A DNA stretch of 64,000 nt, taken from Flavobacterium collinsii (GTDB lineage: Bacteria; Bacteroidota; Bacteroidia; Flavobacteriales; Flavobacteriaceae). Below are positions 1 to 9,252 of this stretch, one piece after another. How positions within the stretch are numbered: position 1 is the first letter of the stretch; each line of letters starts with the position of its first letter. The stretch lies in contig NZ_CADCST010000071.1 of the NCBI RefSeq assembly GCF_902804485.1, forward strand, positions 93,384 through 157,383. The letters run 5' to 3'. The notes beneath the pieces were generated by a model. That model had not been told where the DNA came from. It worked only from the letters and a program-made list of their open reading frames with translations, and made no database searches. A program made the position numbers and the translations under genes.

Positions 1-312
1 TACCCAAACCACTCCCCTTACTTTTCATCCCAATTGTTAATTATTTTTCTGCATCCAAAACTAAAATGTCTGCTGTCCCAGAAATTCATACTTCACTTTT
101 TTTGCTCAAAAACGATTCGTTTTTTAATCTAAAAAATACAATTAGAGCATAAAAAGGATCATTTTCAATCTCAAAATATAACTTTTTTCTTACTAGAAAA
201 GGCTGTTGCCAAAATCGTCGAAAACGCACTATTTTCTTTTTTTTACATTGATTTTATTTCCCAAACAGTACTTCAAATTACATTAAAAATGACCAACGAC
301 AAGGTTTTTTTA

Positions 313-355
313 AATTATGTAATAAATTGCATTAAATGCAATTTATTACATAATT
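313..355. repeat. Perfect AT-rich 20-bp inverted repeat
   Basis: Bases 313-332 are the exact reverse complement of 336-355, separated by only three bases (taa). The arms are almost all A and T, and no T-run follows, so this is not a standard intrinsic terminator. It lies about 80 bases upstream of the predicted -7 element of the pectate lyase gene. It could be an upstream regulator site or a cruciform-forming element. Confidence 0.75.
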
Positions 356-431
356 CATATTAGAAAGAATAAAATTTTACCACATACATTATTTTTTAAT
401 AAATATTTTACACATATCAAAAAAATAAACA

Positions 432-453
432 TAATTTTGTGTAATCGATTACA
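432..453 (+). promoter_or_regulatory. Promoter with LacI-family-type operator
   Basis: TAATTTTG at 432-439 matches the Bacteroidota -7 consensus TANNTTTG. Directly after it, at 440-453, lies the perfect 14-bp palindrome TGTAATCGATTACA. It has the central CG and symmetric half-sites typical of LacI/GalR-family operators. The operator would cover the transcription start, so repression by steric block is the natural reading. The start codon is about 55 bases further on. No LacI-family regulator is encoded in the window, so the regulator is inferred. Confidence 0.6.
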
Positions 454-508
454 AGAAGCTTATTGATTCAATAACACAAAAAACTTTATTAACCGAAAAA
501 CCACAATT

Positions 509-3355
509 ATGAAAAGAAACCTACTTATTCTGATGCTTTTACTGCTCAACATTCCCCTATGGGCACAACAAGTTCAGATTACAGAGTCTTCAGGCTGGCT
601 CGAGTCAGCATTTGTTAAATGGCAGCCAGTAAGCAATGCTCAAACCTACAACGTTTACTACTCCGGCAACGGCATCACAGACCAAAAAATCGACGATCAG
701 CTGATTAGAAGTTACGGAAGTTATTTCCGCGCAGACGTTCCGGGACTTAAAGCGGGATCGTATACCCTTAAAGTAAAACCGATTATTTCAGGTACAGAGG
801 GAACAGGATCAACAACTAGTACTTTAACCGTTTCTGCTCACGATCGTAATGGATTTGCTTTTGAAGGCGGGCGTGTTCCCGGAGGTTACAAAGCAGACGG
901 AACTCCAAAAGACAATGCCGTTATTCTTTACATCACACAAAATACCAAAAATACCATTTCGATGAACATCACGGGTGCCAGTGCAAATCCTTGTGTTGGT
1001 CTGCAAAACATACTGTATGCCATCAAAAAAGGAAAAGACACACGTCCGTTTATCATTCGTTTAATTGGAAATATTACCGACATGTCTGTGATGGAAGGCG
1101 GAGATGTTGTAATCGAAAATGCCAACAATGCCGCAAGTTATGTAACGATTGAAGGAATAGGAAATGATGCTGTTGCCAATGGCTGGGGTGTACGTCTTAA
1201 ATCTGCATCCAACATAGAGGTAAGCAATCTGGGTTTTATGAACTGTAACAGTACCGCGGGTGACAATGTTGGCATGCAGCAAGACAATGATCACGTTTGG
1301 GTACACAACTGCGATTTATTTTATGGAAATGCAGGAAGCGATGCCGACCAAATAAAAGGAGACGGAGCACTCGACAATAAAACATCAACTTACATTACTC
1401 TGTCTTACAATCACTTTTGGGACAACGGAAAAGCAAGTCTTTTAGGTTTAAGCGAAGGGACGACAAGCGGATTGTATATCACCTACCATCACAATTGGTT
1501 CGATCACTCTGATTCGCGCCATCCTCGTGTGCGCTACTATTCCGCTCACATTTACAACAATTATTTTGATGGTGTAGCCAAATACGGTTCGGGGTCCACC
1601 TTAGGCTCTTCCTTATTTGTGGAAGGAAATTACTTCCGCAACAGTAAACATCCCATGCTGACTTCTTTACAGGGGACTGATATCTGGGACGAAGCCAATC
1701 AGGTAAACAATGCCGGAACTATGGGAACTTTCTCAGGGGAAGCCGGAGGATCTATAAAAGCTTTCAACAACACTTTTGACGCTTCAAACGGAACAAATAA
1801 TATGCGTTTTGTGGCTTACAACGATCCTAATCCGTTATACAATATTGCCGGAAAAATAAGTTCAACAACAGACTTTGATGCTTATCTTGCGACTACAAGA
1901 GGCGAAACGGTAAGCACCTCTGTTAAATCAAAATCGGGAGCTAATACCTACAACAACTTTGATACCGATGCTGCCTTATATATCAAAAATCTAACCATAG
2001 AACAGCCGGCAACAGCCAAAACAAAGGTCACCCAATACGCAGGACGTGTTTCGGGAGGTGATTTAAAATGGACCTTTGATAATAGTGTAGACGATACCTC
2101 TTCTCTTGTAATCACAGCACTTAAATCGGCACTTACCAATTATACAGGAGCTTTGGTTGCTATTCAGGGAGAAGGCAATCCACCTACAAGTTCTCAGACA
2201 CTAACCTCAACAGCCAATAACAACCAAACTGTTGTCAGCGGAACTGCAATTGCCTCTATCGTATTTACCTGGGGCGGAAATGCTACAGATGCCACTGTGA
2301 CCGGACTACCTGCATCAGGAATTAGTTTTGTGAAAAATGCTGCAGCTAAAATCATTACTATTTCAGGAACTCCAACCGCTACCGTTTCTTACTCTATAGC
2401 CACAACCGGTACCGGAACTCCTGCTACAGGTTCAGGAACTATCACCCTTTCGGCAGCAGGAACACAAACCTTAACCTCAACAAATAATAACAACCAAACT
2501 GTTGCCATCGGAACAGCCATTGATGCAATTGTTTTCACTTGGGGAGGAAATGCTACTGACGCAACGGCTACAGGACTGCCAGCTTCGGGAATTAGTTTTG
2601 TAAAAAATACTACTGCCAAAACCATCACTATTTCAGGAACTCCAACCGCTACTGTTTCTTATTCGGTTGCTACAACCGGAACCGGAACACCAGCAACAGG
2701 TTCAGGAACGCTTACGGTTACTACCGGAACGCCAGCCGGTGACGAGATTCACAACTTTACTGCATCAGGAAAAACAAGTTCATTTTACACCATTACAGGA
2801 AATATGAATTCAACTAACGGATCTGTAACTTATGCCGGATTAACGCTAACGGCACGTTTAAAAATGGAGTCAAGCACTACAATTACGTATACGACCACAG
2901 ACCCTTCTACTTTAACTTTGGTTTTTGATTCTAACTTTACCGGAACTGTTAAAGTAAATAATGTTTCCTATACTGCATCGGCCGGAATTGTATCCGCAAC
3001 TATCCCTGCAGGTTCCAATACCATTACAAAAGGATCTGTTGCCAATCTGTTCTACATCAATACGGAGTACAACAGCGGAGCTACGTTACGAATGGCACAA
3101 GCAGCTAACACGGCCTCTGAACCAAAAGCTTCCAAGGTGATTTTATACCCCAATCCGGTTGCTGATGTATTATATTTCTCAGAATCCAATCAGGTCGTAG
3201 AGAAAGTGTTCCTTTATAATATGTCAGGCAATCTGGTTAAAACCTCCGGAAAAGAAACTAAAAGTATGGATCTGAGTACTCTCATATCTGGAACTTACCT
3301 GCTAAAAGTCGTTACCACTGACGGTTCCTTTACGCAAACTGTTCTTAAAAAATAA
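509..3355 (+). CDS. Secreted pectate lyase (PL1-like) with T9SS sorting domain
   Basis: Predicted to cleave pectate/polygalacturonate by beta-elimination outside the cell. Residues 1-20 form a signal peptide ending at WAQQ. A fibronectin-III-like domain follows (about 22-108), then a parallel beta-helix pectate lyase domain (about 115-490). The motifs [17 protein letters not shown] and SDSRHPRVR (with R337 and R342) are as in family PL1. Residues 562-651 and 652-741 are two nearly identical 90-residue repeats of the form TQTLTSTxNNNQTV...[10 protein letters not shown], probably Ig-like linkers. A beta-rich region (about 745-865) precedes a type A T9SS C-terminal domain starting near [11 protein letters not shown] (about 878-948). 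The protein is therefore exported by Sec and then handled by the type IX system. The gene stands alone behind an operator-like palindrome, which suggests induction by plant polysaccharide. Confidence 0.9.
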   Translation: MKRNLLILMLLLLNIPLWAQQVQITESSGWLESAFVKWQPVSNAQTYNVYYSGNGITDQKIDDQLIRSYGSYFRADVPGLKAGSYTLKVKPIISGTEGTGSTTSTLTVSAHDRNGFAFEGGRVPGGYKADGTPKDNAVILYITQNTKNTISMNITGASANPCVGLQNILYAIKKGKDTRPFIIRLIGNITDMSVMEGGDVVIENANNAASYVTIEGIGNDAVANGWGVRLKSASNIEVSNLGFMNCNSTAGDNVGMQQDNDHVWVHNCDLFYGNAGSDADQIKGDGALDNKTSTYITLSYNHFWDNGKASLLGLSEGTTSGLYITYHHNWFDHSDSRHPRVRYYSAHIYNNYFDGVAKYGSGSTLGSSLFVEGNYFRNSKHPMLTSLQGTDIWDEANQVNNAGTMGTFSGEAGGSIKAFNNTFDASNGTNNMRFVAYNDPNPLYNIAGKISSTTDFDAYLATTRGETVSTSVKSKSGANTYNNFDTDAALYIKNLTIEQPATAKTKVTQYAGRVSGGDLKWTFDNSVDDTSSLVITALKSALTNYTGALVAIQGEGNPPTSSQTLTSTANNNQTVVSGTAIASIVFTWGGNATDATVTGLPASGISFVKNAAAKIITISGTPTATVSYSIATTGTGTPATGSGTITLSAAGTQTLTSTNNNNQTVAIGTAIDAIVFTWGGNATDATATGLPASGISFVKNTTAKTITISGTPTATVSYSVATTGTGTPATGSGTLTVTTGTPAGDEIHNFTASGKTSSFYTITGNMNSTNGSVTYAGLTLTARLKMESSTTITYTTTDPSTLTLVFDSNFTGTVKVNNVSYTASAGIVSATIPAGSNTITKGSVANLFYINTEYNSGATLRMAQAANTASEPKASKVILYPNPVADVLYFSESNQVVEKVFLYNMSGNLVKTSGKETKSMDLSTLISGTYLLKVVTTDGSFTQTVLKK
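2194..2733 (+). repeat. Two tandem 270-bp repeats inside the pectate lyase gene
   Basis: Two adjacent in-frame units of about 270 bp (starting near 2194 and 2464) encode nearly identical 90-residue segments. Each contains [19 protein letters not shown] and [12 protein letters not shown]. High nucleotide similarity points to a recent internal duplication of a linker or binding module. Confidence 0.8.
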
Positions 3356-3378
3356 CCCAAAAAACCATTCTAAAAACA

Positions 3379-3402
3379 AAAGGCTTCCAATTGGAAGCCT
3401 TT
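3379..3402. terminator. Bidirectional intrinsic terminator
   Basis: A perfect 24-bp palindrome (AAAGGCTTCCAA and its complement) has A-runs before and T-runs after it. It sits between the convergent pectate lyase and aldehyde dehydrogenase genes and can serve both. Confidence 0.85.
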
Positions 3403-3432
3403 TACATTTTATCATTTTATAGGAAACAACTA

Positions 3433-4986
3433 TTACAAATCAAATTTAATTCCCTGTGCCAATGGCAAACTTGTTGTGTAATTGATTGTATTGGTCTGAC
3501 GGCGCATGTAAATTTTCCAGGCATCAGATCCTGATTCACGACCGCCTCCGGTTTCTTTTTCTCCACCAAAAGCACCTCCAATTTCAGCACCTGAAGTTCC
3601 AATGTTTACATTTGCAATTCCGCAATCAGAACCCACTACAGATAAAAATCTTTCGGCTTCACGAAGATTATTGGTCATAATAGCAGATGATAATCCTTGC
3701 GCAACTCCATTTTGAAAATCGATAGCGTTATCCACTTCTCCTGAATATTTAATCAGATACAAGACCGGAGCAAATGTTTCGTGCTGTACAATTTCAAATG
3801 AATTTTGTGCTTCTGCAATTGCAGGTTTTACATAACAGCCACTTTCATAACCTTCACCTGAGAGCACTCCGCCTTCTACCAGAATTTTTCCTCCCTCGGC
3901 AACTACTTTATTTAAAGCTTTTGCATACTGCTCCACCGCGTGTGTATCAATAAGCGGCCCCACATGATTGTTTTCATCCAATGGGTTCCCAATTCTTAAT
4001 TGTTTATAAGCCGCAACCAAAGCATCTTTTACTTTATCATAAATACTTTCGTGAATAATTAGTCGGCGTGTTGAAGTACAACGTTGTCCTGCTGTACCAA
4101 CAGCACCAAAAACAGCACCGATAACCGTCATTTTAATATCGGCATCCGGAGTCACAATAATAGCATTGTTTCCTCCTAACTCTAACAACGATTTCCCTAA
4201 ACGTCCTGCAACCGCCTGTGCTACAATTTTCCCCATTCGGGTTGAACCTGTAGCCGAAACTAACGGGATTCTGGTATCCGCTGTCATTAATTCCCCTATT
4301 TTATAATCACCATTGATCAAACAAGAGATCCCTTCCGGTAAATTATTTTCTTTGATCACCTGAGCAATAATATTCTGACAGGCAATTCCACAAAGAGGTG
4401 TTTTTTCAGAAGGCTTCCACACACAAACATCTCCTGAAATCCATGCCAAAGCGGTATTCCATGACCAAACCGCTACAGGGAAATTAAATGCCGAGATAAT
4501 CCCAACTACTCCTAACGAATGGTATTGCTCGTACATACGGTGTCCTGGTCTTTCAGAATGCATTGTCAAACCGTGAAGCTGACGCGATAAACCAACAGCA
4601 AAATCACAGATGTCTATCATTTCCTGTACTTCTCCATAACCTTCCTGTAATGATTTCCCCATTTCGTAAGAAACCAATTTACCAAGTGCCTCTTTATTTT
4701 CACGTAGCTTTTGTCCAAACTGACGTACAATTTCTCCACGTTGCGGTGCCGGAATTAAACGAAAAGTTTTAAACGCTGCTGTAGCCGCCTGCATTACTTT
4801 TTCATAATCCTGAGGCGTTGACATTTTTACCGATCCTATTAGTTTTCCATCAACCGGCGAAAAGCTATCTAAAACTTCTCCGGAAGAAAAGTTTTGTAAA
4901 CCTGTCGATGTCCCTTCGTTGATCGCTTTGATGCCCAATTTTTCCAGAGCCTCATTCATTCCAAACTGTGATGCTATTGTTGTCAT
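3433..4986 (-). CDS. ALDH7/antiquitin-type aldehyde dehydrogenase (aminoadipate semialdehyde)
   Basis: NAD-dependent oxidation of alpha-aminoadipic semialdehyde (piperidine-6-carboxylate) in lysine breakdown is the known role of this subfamily. The 517-residue length and whole-length resemblance to human ALDH7A1 are clear. Shared segments include GVVGIISAFNFPVAVWSWN, SLLELGGNNAIIVTPDAD (with the catalytic-base Glu), GTAGQRCTSTRR with nucleophile Cys303, and the C-terminal SGAEIGGAFGGEKETGGGRE and SLPLAQGIKF. It has no signal peptide and is cytoplasmic. It is monocistronic, with a shared terminator on its 3' side. Other lysine-degradation genes are not adjacent, so the substrate is inferred from the subfamily only. 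A TATCTTTA sequence at 5021-5028 is a possible -7 element. Confidence 0.9.
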   Translation of the reverse strand: MTTIASQFGMNEALEKLGIKAINEGTSTGLQNFSSGEVLDSFSPVDGKLIGSVKMSTPQDYEKVMQAATAAFKTFRLIPAPQRGEIVRQFGQKLRENKEALGKLVSYEMGKSLQEGYGEVQEMIDICDFAVGLSRQLHGLTMHSERPGHRMYEQYHSLGVVGIISAFNFPVAVWSWNTALAWISGDVCVWKPSEKTPLCGIACQNIIAQVIKENNLPEGISCLINGDYKIGELMTADTRIPLVSATGSTRMGKIVAQAVAGRLGKSLLELGGNNAIIVTPDADIKMTVIGAVFGAVGTAGQRCTSTRRLIIHESIYDKVKDALVAAYKQLRIGNPLDENNHVGPLIDTHAVEQYAKALNKVVAEGGKILVEGGVLSGEGYESGCYVKPAIAEAQNSFEIVQHETFAPVLYLIKYSGEVDNAIDFQNGVAQGLSSAIMTNNLREAERFLSVVGSDCGIANVNIGTSGAEIGGAFGGEKETGGGRESGSDAWKIYMRRQTNTINYTTSLPLAQGIKFDL

Positions 4987-5167
4987 TGTAACTTTTTTTG
5001 TTAAAATTGTTATATTTTTATGTAAAGATATTATTTCAAGCCGAAATTTAATCGAACTGAGTTGTTAAAATCAGGTAAATTTAGGTTTAATTAAAATGAA
5101 TTACAGCGCGATAGCGTGATTTATTCGTCTTAATTGATGAAATTTGCGGTAATAAAAGTACTCAAAT

Positions 5168-6127
5168 ATGTCCATTTTCAGTCGATTTTTAGTTTGTTTC
5201 GTCCTAATTTCAGTTCATGCTTTTTCTCAAAAAGAGCAAAAAAAACCCTTTCAGGTCGTTCCTTTAGGGATAAAAGGAGGAATAGACGAGAAGAATCTTT
5301 CAGCCTATTTGGTTGCTCCTACACATACGCATGATTTTATCTGTTTAGATGCCGGAACGGTAAATGCGGGAATTGAAAAGGCAATTGAGAATAAAGTTTT
5401 TAAAGTTTCGACCAGCGAAGTTTTACGAAAATATATTAAAGGTTATTTTATATCGCATGCGCATTTAGATCATGTTTCGGGTTTAATAATAAATTCTCCT
5501 GCGGATTCTTCTAAGACAGTTTATGCCACTGAAAAATGCATGGAAATGATGGAAAACCATTATTTCAACGATCAGACCTGGGCCAATTTTGGAGATAAAG
5601 GTCCCGGAACTCCGTTAAAAAAATATCATTTTCAGACTTTAAATATCGGAGAAGAAATTTCGATTACCAATACAACGATGACGGTAAAAGCATTTCCGTT
5701 AAGTCATGTGAATCCGTTTGAAAGCACTGCTTTCTTGATTAAAAGTGGCGAATCGTACTTGCTTTACCTCGGCGATACCGGACCAGATGCAGTAGAAAAA
5801 AGCGACAAGTTAAAGTCGCTCTGGACCGCAATTGCACCTTTGGTTAAGAGCAAACAACTGAAAGGTATTTTTATTGAAGTTTCCTTCCCCAATGAACAAC
5901 CGGATCAGTTTTTATTTGGACATCTGACGCCAAACTATCTGATGAAAGAACTTCACACCTTAGCGGATTTATCGGGAAAAGATGCTTTGAAAGGCTTCAG
6001 TATTATCGTTACACACCTAAAACCACCCACTAAAAATATTGTAAAACTGAAAGAACAGCTGCAAAAGCAAAATGATTTGGGACTAAAGCTTATTTATCCT
6101 GAGCAAGGGAAACGTTTTGAGTTGTAA
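5168..6127 (+). CDS. Class II 3',5'-cyclic-nucleotide phosphodiesterase
   Basis: Metallo-beta-lactamase-fold enzyme predicted to hydrolyse 3',5'-cyclic nucleotides. Residues 95-110 read ISHAHLDHVSGLIINS, followed by PA. This matches the class II PDE signature HxHLDH-x-x-[GS]-x3-x-S-[AP] (H97, H99, D101, H102). Further metal-site histidines are in LSHVNPFES and TGDTGPD-like segments (YLGDTGPD) and in the C-terminal IVTHLKPP. An N-terminal signal peptide (about residues 1-20, SIFSRFLVCFVLISVHAFSQ) predicts a periplasmic or surface location, as for CpdP-type enzymes. The 319-residue length is normal. It is a single gene with a hairpin terminator after it. A start a little upstream in another frame was not supported. 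Confidence 0.88.
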   Translation: MSIFSRFLVCFVLISVHAFSQKEQKKPFQVVPLGIKGGIDEKNLSAYLVAPTHTHDFICLDAGTVNAGIEKAIENKVFKVSTSEVLRKYIKGYFISHAHLDHVSGLIINSPADSSKTVYATEKCMEMMENHYFNDQTWANFGDKGPGTPLKKYHFQTLNIGEEISITNTTMTVKAFPLSHVNPFESTAFLIKSGESYLLYLGDTGPDAVEKSDKLKSLWTAIAPLVKSKQLKGIFIEVSFPNEQPDQFLFGHLTPNYLMKELHTLADLSGKDALKGFSIIVTHLKPPTKNIVKLKEQLQKQNDLGLKLIYPEQGKRFEL

Positions 6128-6139
6128 CATTTAAATTTA

Positions 6140-6169
6140 AACCCGACAGTTTTAAAAACATGTCGGGTT
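6140..6169. terminator. Bidirectional intrinsic terminator (AACCCGACA stem)
   Basis: AACCCGACA pairs with TGTCGGGTT around a 12-base loop, flanked by A and T runs. It separates the convergent phosphodiesterase and dioxygenase genes. The same stem sequence recurs at 10416-10445. Confidence 0.8.
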
Positions 6170-6183
6170 TGCTGATTATATCC

Positions 6184-6723
6184 TTATTTCTTGGCCACAA
6201 ATCTGGGATCCGATTCCATTACGGTTCCACAGTTATTGCAGGTTCTTAATGCTAACGAATTGTAAAAATGCTCGAAATGCGGCAGAAAATCTTTTTCTAT
6301 ATTATGCAATTCAAAAAACACTTCGTATAGTTTATGATTGCAATTATCACAGTGCCAAAGCAATCCGTCAGTATAACCTAACCCTGCACGTTTGCGTTCG
6401 ATTACCAATCCTATTGAACCTTCGGAACGAACTGGCGAATGAGGAATTTTGGCCGGATGAAGGTACATATCTCCTGCATGTAATTCCATTTCCTTTCGCT
6501 CTCCATCTTCCTGAATGATGACTTTTATACTTCCCTCAAGCTGATAAAAAAGTTCCTCGGTTTCGTTGTAATGGTAATCTTTTCGGGCATTTGGCCCCGC
6601 AACTATCATCACTATATAATCACCAGAATCAATGTAGAGGTTTTTATTTCCAACAGGCGGTTTTAGTAAATGACGGTTTTCATCGATCCACTTCGTCAAA
6701 TTGAAAGGTTTTGCTATTCCCAT
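6184..6723 (-). CDS. nbaC: 3-hydroxyanthranilate 3,4-dioxygenase
   Basis: Fe(II) dioxygenase that opens 3-hydroxyanthranilate to 2-amino-3-carboxymuconate semialdehyde in the kynurenine route, which leads to quinolinate/NAD or to catabolism. The 179-residue cupin matches the bacterial enzyme over its full length. The iron site is seen in DYHYNETEELFYQLEG (His and Glu ligands) and HPAKIPHSPVR (third His). The C-terminal WHCDNC and RTCNNCGT pairs form the rubredoxin-like second iron site of the bacterial type. It is cytoplasmic. No other kynurenine-pathway gene is next to it, and the upstream side is a repeat-rich gap followed by a nuclease-fold gene, so it is probably transcribed alone. Confidence 0.93.
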   Translation of the reverse strand: MGIAKPFNLTKWIDENRHLLKPPVGNKNLYIDSGDYIVMIVAGPNARKDYHYNETEELFYQLEGSIKVIIQEDGERKEMELHAGDMYLHPAKIPHSPVRSEGSIGLVIERKRAGLGYTDGLLWHCDNCNHKLYEVFFELHNIEKDFLPHFEHFYNSLALRTCNNCGTVMESDPRFVAKK

Positions 6724-6772
6724 TTTTTAAAGGTAGTAAGTTTCTAAGGAGCTAAGTTAAGGAAAAGTTTTT

Positions 6773-6836
6773 AGTCACAGTTCTCAGTCTCAGTTTACAG
6801 TTTACAGTTTACAGTGATCAACTGAGAACTGTGACT
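6773..6836. repeat. Hairpin with three TTTACAG heptamers in the loop
   Basis: AGTCACAGTTCTCAGT (6773-6788) is the exact reverse complement of 6821-6836. The 32-base loop contains CAGTTTA heptamers in tandem (about 6790-6814). Related sequences lie at 31160-31190 and 36731-36776, so this is a dispersed intergenic repeat family rather than a gene-specific element. Confidence 0.7.
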
Positions 6837-6855
6837 GAAAACTGAAAACTGAGAC

Positions 6856-7953
6856 TTACTTCACCTCTTTAATCAAATAGATATAAACCGGAAAATGATC
6901 ACTAAATCCAACTTCGGTTAGACTATGCCGTAACGGATACCCTTTATACTGTCCTGAACTCTGAATCAGAAAAGGCTTATTGAAAATCCCCGCTTTCCAA
7001 AAGTTAAAGGTTGAAAAATCTGATTCTATAAGCGACTTTGTTATGATAATATGATCGAAGATATCCCAGGAATCCCGAAATGCAATCGTCCCCAAACCTT
7101 TCTCAATCATTGTCGCAAACGGATTAAAAACACCAAACTCCTCCACTTCAGATTTCTTTGCCTTCGCGCCCAAGTTTGTTTTTACACTTTTATTAAAGGG
7201 ACCATCATTCAAATCGCCCATCGTGATCACTTTAGCATTGGGGTTTATTCGTTGTAGCGAATCTATGATTCTTCTGTTTAAAGTGCCTGCAGCTTCCCGA
7301 AAAATACTGCTTGCCTTCTCACCTCCTGATCTGGACGGCCAGTGATTGACAACAATATGAAGTTCTTCTCCCTCCAGGAATCCCGAAATTAAAAGCTGAT
7401 CTCTGGTAAAAACCCGATTTTTGTCAGCAATTTTGATTTCAATATCATCTTCCTTCTGTATTTCCTCTTCTTTAAGCGAAACTTTATTTTGATAGATATG
7501 CAATGGAATGTTAGAGTACGAGGTAGGTTTAAAATATTTCCTTTGATACAACAATGCCACATCAATCCCTCGTTTGTCCGGTGAATCAAAATGAATTATT
7601 CCATAATCAAAAGGGAGCAACTTAGGCTGTTTAATCAAATCTTCCAGAACAGCACGGTTTTCAATTTCAGCGCCTCCAATTAATACTGGAGCGTTAGAGT
7701 TATCAGGCCTTCCGATTTCAGACAAAACCCTGGAGAGGTTTTTTAATTTCTGTTCGTATTTCTCTATTGTCCAATGCTGTGCTCCATTGGGCGTCCACTC
7801 ATCATCGTTGGTATTAACATCATCAATAGTGTCAAAAAGATTTTCGAAGTTGTAAAAGGCAACCGTATGAATACAATACTTTTTGGGCTGTGCCTGCAAA
7901 ATTTCCAGAAACAGAAAAGCAATACAACAGAATTGAAAAGTAATTACCCTCAT
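6856..7953 (-). CDS. Secreted endonuclease/exonuclease/phosphatase-family protein
   Basis: Member of the EEP superfamily of metal-dependent phosphodiesterases; the exact substrate (nucleic acid or phospho-compound) cannot be told from sequence. Residues 1-21 form a signal peptide (ITFQFCCIAFLFLEILQAQ). Family motifs follow in order: VAFYNFENLFDT, GGAEIENRAVL (metal-binding Glu), VNHWPSRSGGE (catalytic His), MGDLNDGPFN (Asp/Asn) and VGFSDHFPVYI (Asp-His pair). At 365 residues it has the size of exported Bacteroidota EEP proteins annotated as endonucleases. It is monocistronic and lies between repeats. An exported enzyme of this type often scavenges phosphate, but nothing nearby proves that. 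Confidence 0.85.
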   Translation of the reverse strand: MRVITFQFCCIAFLFLEILQAQPKKYCIHTVAFYNFENLFDTIDDVNTNDDEWTPNGAQHWTIEKYEQKLKNLSRVLSEIGRPDNSNAPVLIGGAEIENRAVLEDLIKQPKLLPFDYGIIHFDSPDKRGIDVALLYQRKYFKPTSYSNIPLHIYQNKVSLKEEEIQKEDDIEIKIADKNRVFTRDQLLISGFLEGEELHIVVNHWPSRSGGEKASSIFREAAGTLNRRIIDSLQRINPNAKVITMGDLNDGPFNKSVKTNLGAKAKKSEVEEFGVFNPFATMIEKGLGTIAFRDSWDIFDHIIITKSLIESDFSTFNFWKAGIFNKPFLIQSSGQYKGYPLRHSLTEVGFSDHFPVYIYLIKEVK

Positions 7954-8036
7954 AAACTTAACTCTTTAAACGGCTCAATTTAAACAATTAAAACCAATTG
8001 TAAGAATTTTCTAATTATTTTATACTGTAAAATCTT

Positions 8037-8044
8037 TATATTTG
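8037..8044 (+). promoter_or_regulatory. TANNTTTG promoter element (TATATTTG)
   Basis: An exact match to the Bacteroidota -7 consensus lies 33 bases ahead of the LD-carboxypeptidase start codon and supports that start. No clear TTTG at -33 was seen. Confidence 0.55.
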
Positions 8045-8076
8045 CTTTATCTTACGAATGAAACAGCAGAAAAAAC

Positions 8077-9081
8077 ATGAAAGCAAGCCCTTATCAATAC
8101 TTCAGAAACTACTTTTCTTTTTATAAATTCGTATTTCTTATTTTTACTTTACAATCCTTCAACTGTCAATCACAACAAAACATGATAACACCACCTTATT
8201 TACAAAAAGGAGATACTGTAGCCATTTTAGCAACAGCCAGAAAAAACATAGACGATAATTTAAAACCCACTATAGATTTATTGCACAGTTGGGGACTTGA
8301 GGCTGTTGTTGGAAGTACAATTGGTTTGGATTTTAATCAACTGGCGGGTACAGACGAGCAGCGTGCTGCCGATTTTCAAAAGCAGTTAGACAATCCAAAC
8401 ATTAAAGCAATCTGGTGCGTTCGTGGAGGTTATGGAACTGTAAGAATGATCGACTTACTCGATTTTACAAAATTCAAACAACATCCGAAATGGATTGTTG
8501 GTTTTAGTGATGTTACGGTTTTACACAATCATTTGAATACTATGGGTTATAAGTCCATTCACGGTATAATGCCTGTAACAGTGCCACGTGCAACTCCTGC
8601 AGCGATTAGTTCAATGAAATCTGCTTTATTTGGTGAGCCAATTTCTTATGCAATTGGTCCGGATAAGATGAACCGATTTGGAACTGCAACCGGTGAATTA
8701 GTAGGCGGAAATTTATCTATTTTATACAGCTTATTGGGTTCTCCCTCGGCAATCGACTGTAAGGATAAAATTTTATTCATCGAAGATTTAGATGAATACC
8801 TATATCATATCGATCGTATGATGATGAATTTAAGACGCAACGGGTGTATCGAAAACCTCAAAGGAATTGTTGTTGGAGGCATGACCAAAATGAAGGATAA
8901 CGAAGTTCCATGGGGGAAAAATGCGGTAGAAATTGTAGATGATGTTACCAAAAAATACAATATCCCGGTGATTTTTAATTTTCCAGCCGGGCACATTCAG
9001 GACAACAGGGCTTTAATTATGGGAAGTACTGTTACTATTGACGTAAATGTATCGGGAAGTACTGTTACTTTTCAAAAATAA
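8077..9081 (+). CDS. LD-carboxypeptidase (peptidase family S66)
   Basis: Predicted to remove the terminal D-alanine from muropeptide tetrapeptides in peptidoglycan recycling. Residues 1-31 are hydrophobic and end in LQSFNC, which could be a lipobox, so the mature protein (from CQSQQN) may be a lipoprotein. The catalytic domain starts at MITPPYLQKGDTVAILATA. Motifs are CVRGGYGTVRMIDLL, WIVGFSDVTVLHNHL (nucleophile Ser in GFSD), FIEDLDEYLYHIDRM (Glu) and FPAGHIQDNRALIMG (catalytic His). The 334-residue length is normal with the added signal region. The promoter at 8037 agrees with the upstream ATG rather than the internal one. It is likely a single gene, followed by a long hairpin. Confidence 0.88.
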   Translation: MKASPYQYFRNYFSFYKFVFLIFTLQSFNCQSQQNMITPPYLQKGDTVAILATARKNIDDNLKPTIDLLHSWGLEAVVGSTIGLDFNQLAGTDEQRAADFQKQLDNPNIKAIWCVRGGYGTVRMIDLLDFTKFKQHPKWIVGFSDVTVLHNHLNTMGYKSIHGIMPVTVPRATPAAISSMKSALFGEPISYAIGPDKMNRFGTATGELVGGNLSILYSLLGSPSAIDCKDKILFIEDLDEYLYHIDRMMMNLRRNGCIENLKGIVVGGMTKMKDNEVPWGKNAVEIVDDVTKKYNIPVIFNFPAGHIQDNRALIMGSTVTIDVNVSGSTVTFQK

Positions 9082-9140
9082 TAGCACCTCAGAATTTCTT
9101 TTCCCTAAAGATTTTTAAATACCACATATCATATTCTCGC

Positions 9141-9192
9141 AAAGACGCGAAATAGCAAAGTTTTACTCAATTCTTTGCTATTTCGCGTCTTT
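9141..9192. repeat. 20-bp perfect hairpin (AAAGACGCGAAATAGCAAAG)
   Basis: Bases 9141-9160 pair perfectly with 9173-9192 around a 12-base loop, and the right arm runs into a short T-rich tail. It may terminate the LD-carboxypeptidase transcript. Its composition (GCAAAG and CGCGAA units) resembles the hairpin after sufD at 32578-32619, suggesting a dispersed repeat family used as a terminator. Confidence 0.7.
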
Positions 9193-9252
9193 TCTTGCAG
9201 ATTACCCTTTACAGCATAAAAAGATCATAACTCATAATTTCTTAATAAAAAA

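Larger units (their letters stand above)
1..508. other. Gene-free leader upstream of pectate lyase
   Basis: I see no convincing coding region in this stretch. It is very AT-rich. It holds a perfect 20-bp inverted repeat (313-355), a TANNTTTG promoter element (432-439) and a palindromic operator-like site (440-453), all upstream of the pectate lyase. The first 300 bases show nothing I can assign and may include the end of a transcription unit lying outside the window. Confidence 0.6.

Noticed and set aside
3417..4772. Open frames opposite and within the aldehyde dehydrogenase gene
   Set aside because: They are in other frames of a clearly coding region and show no protein-like features.
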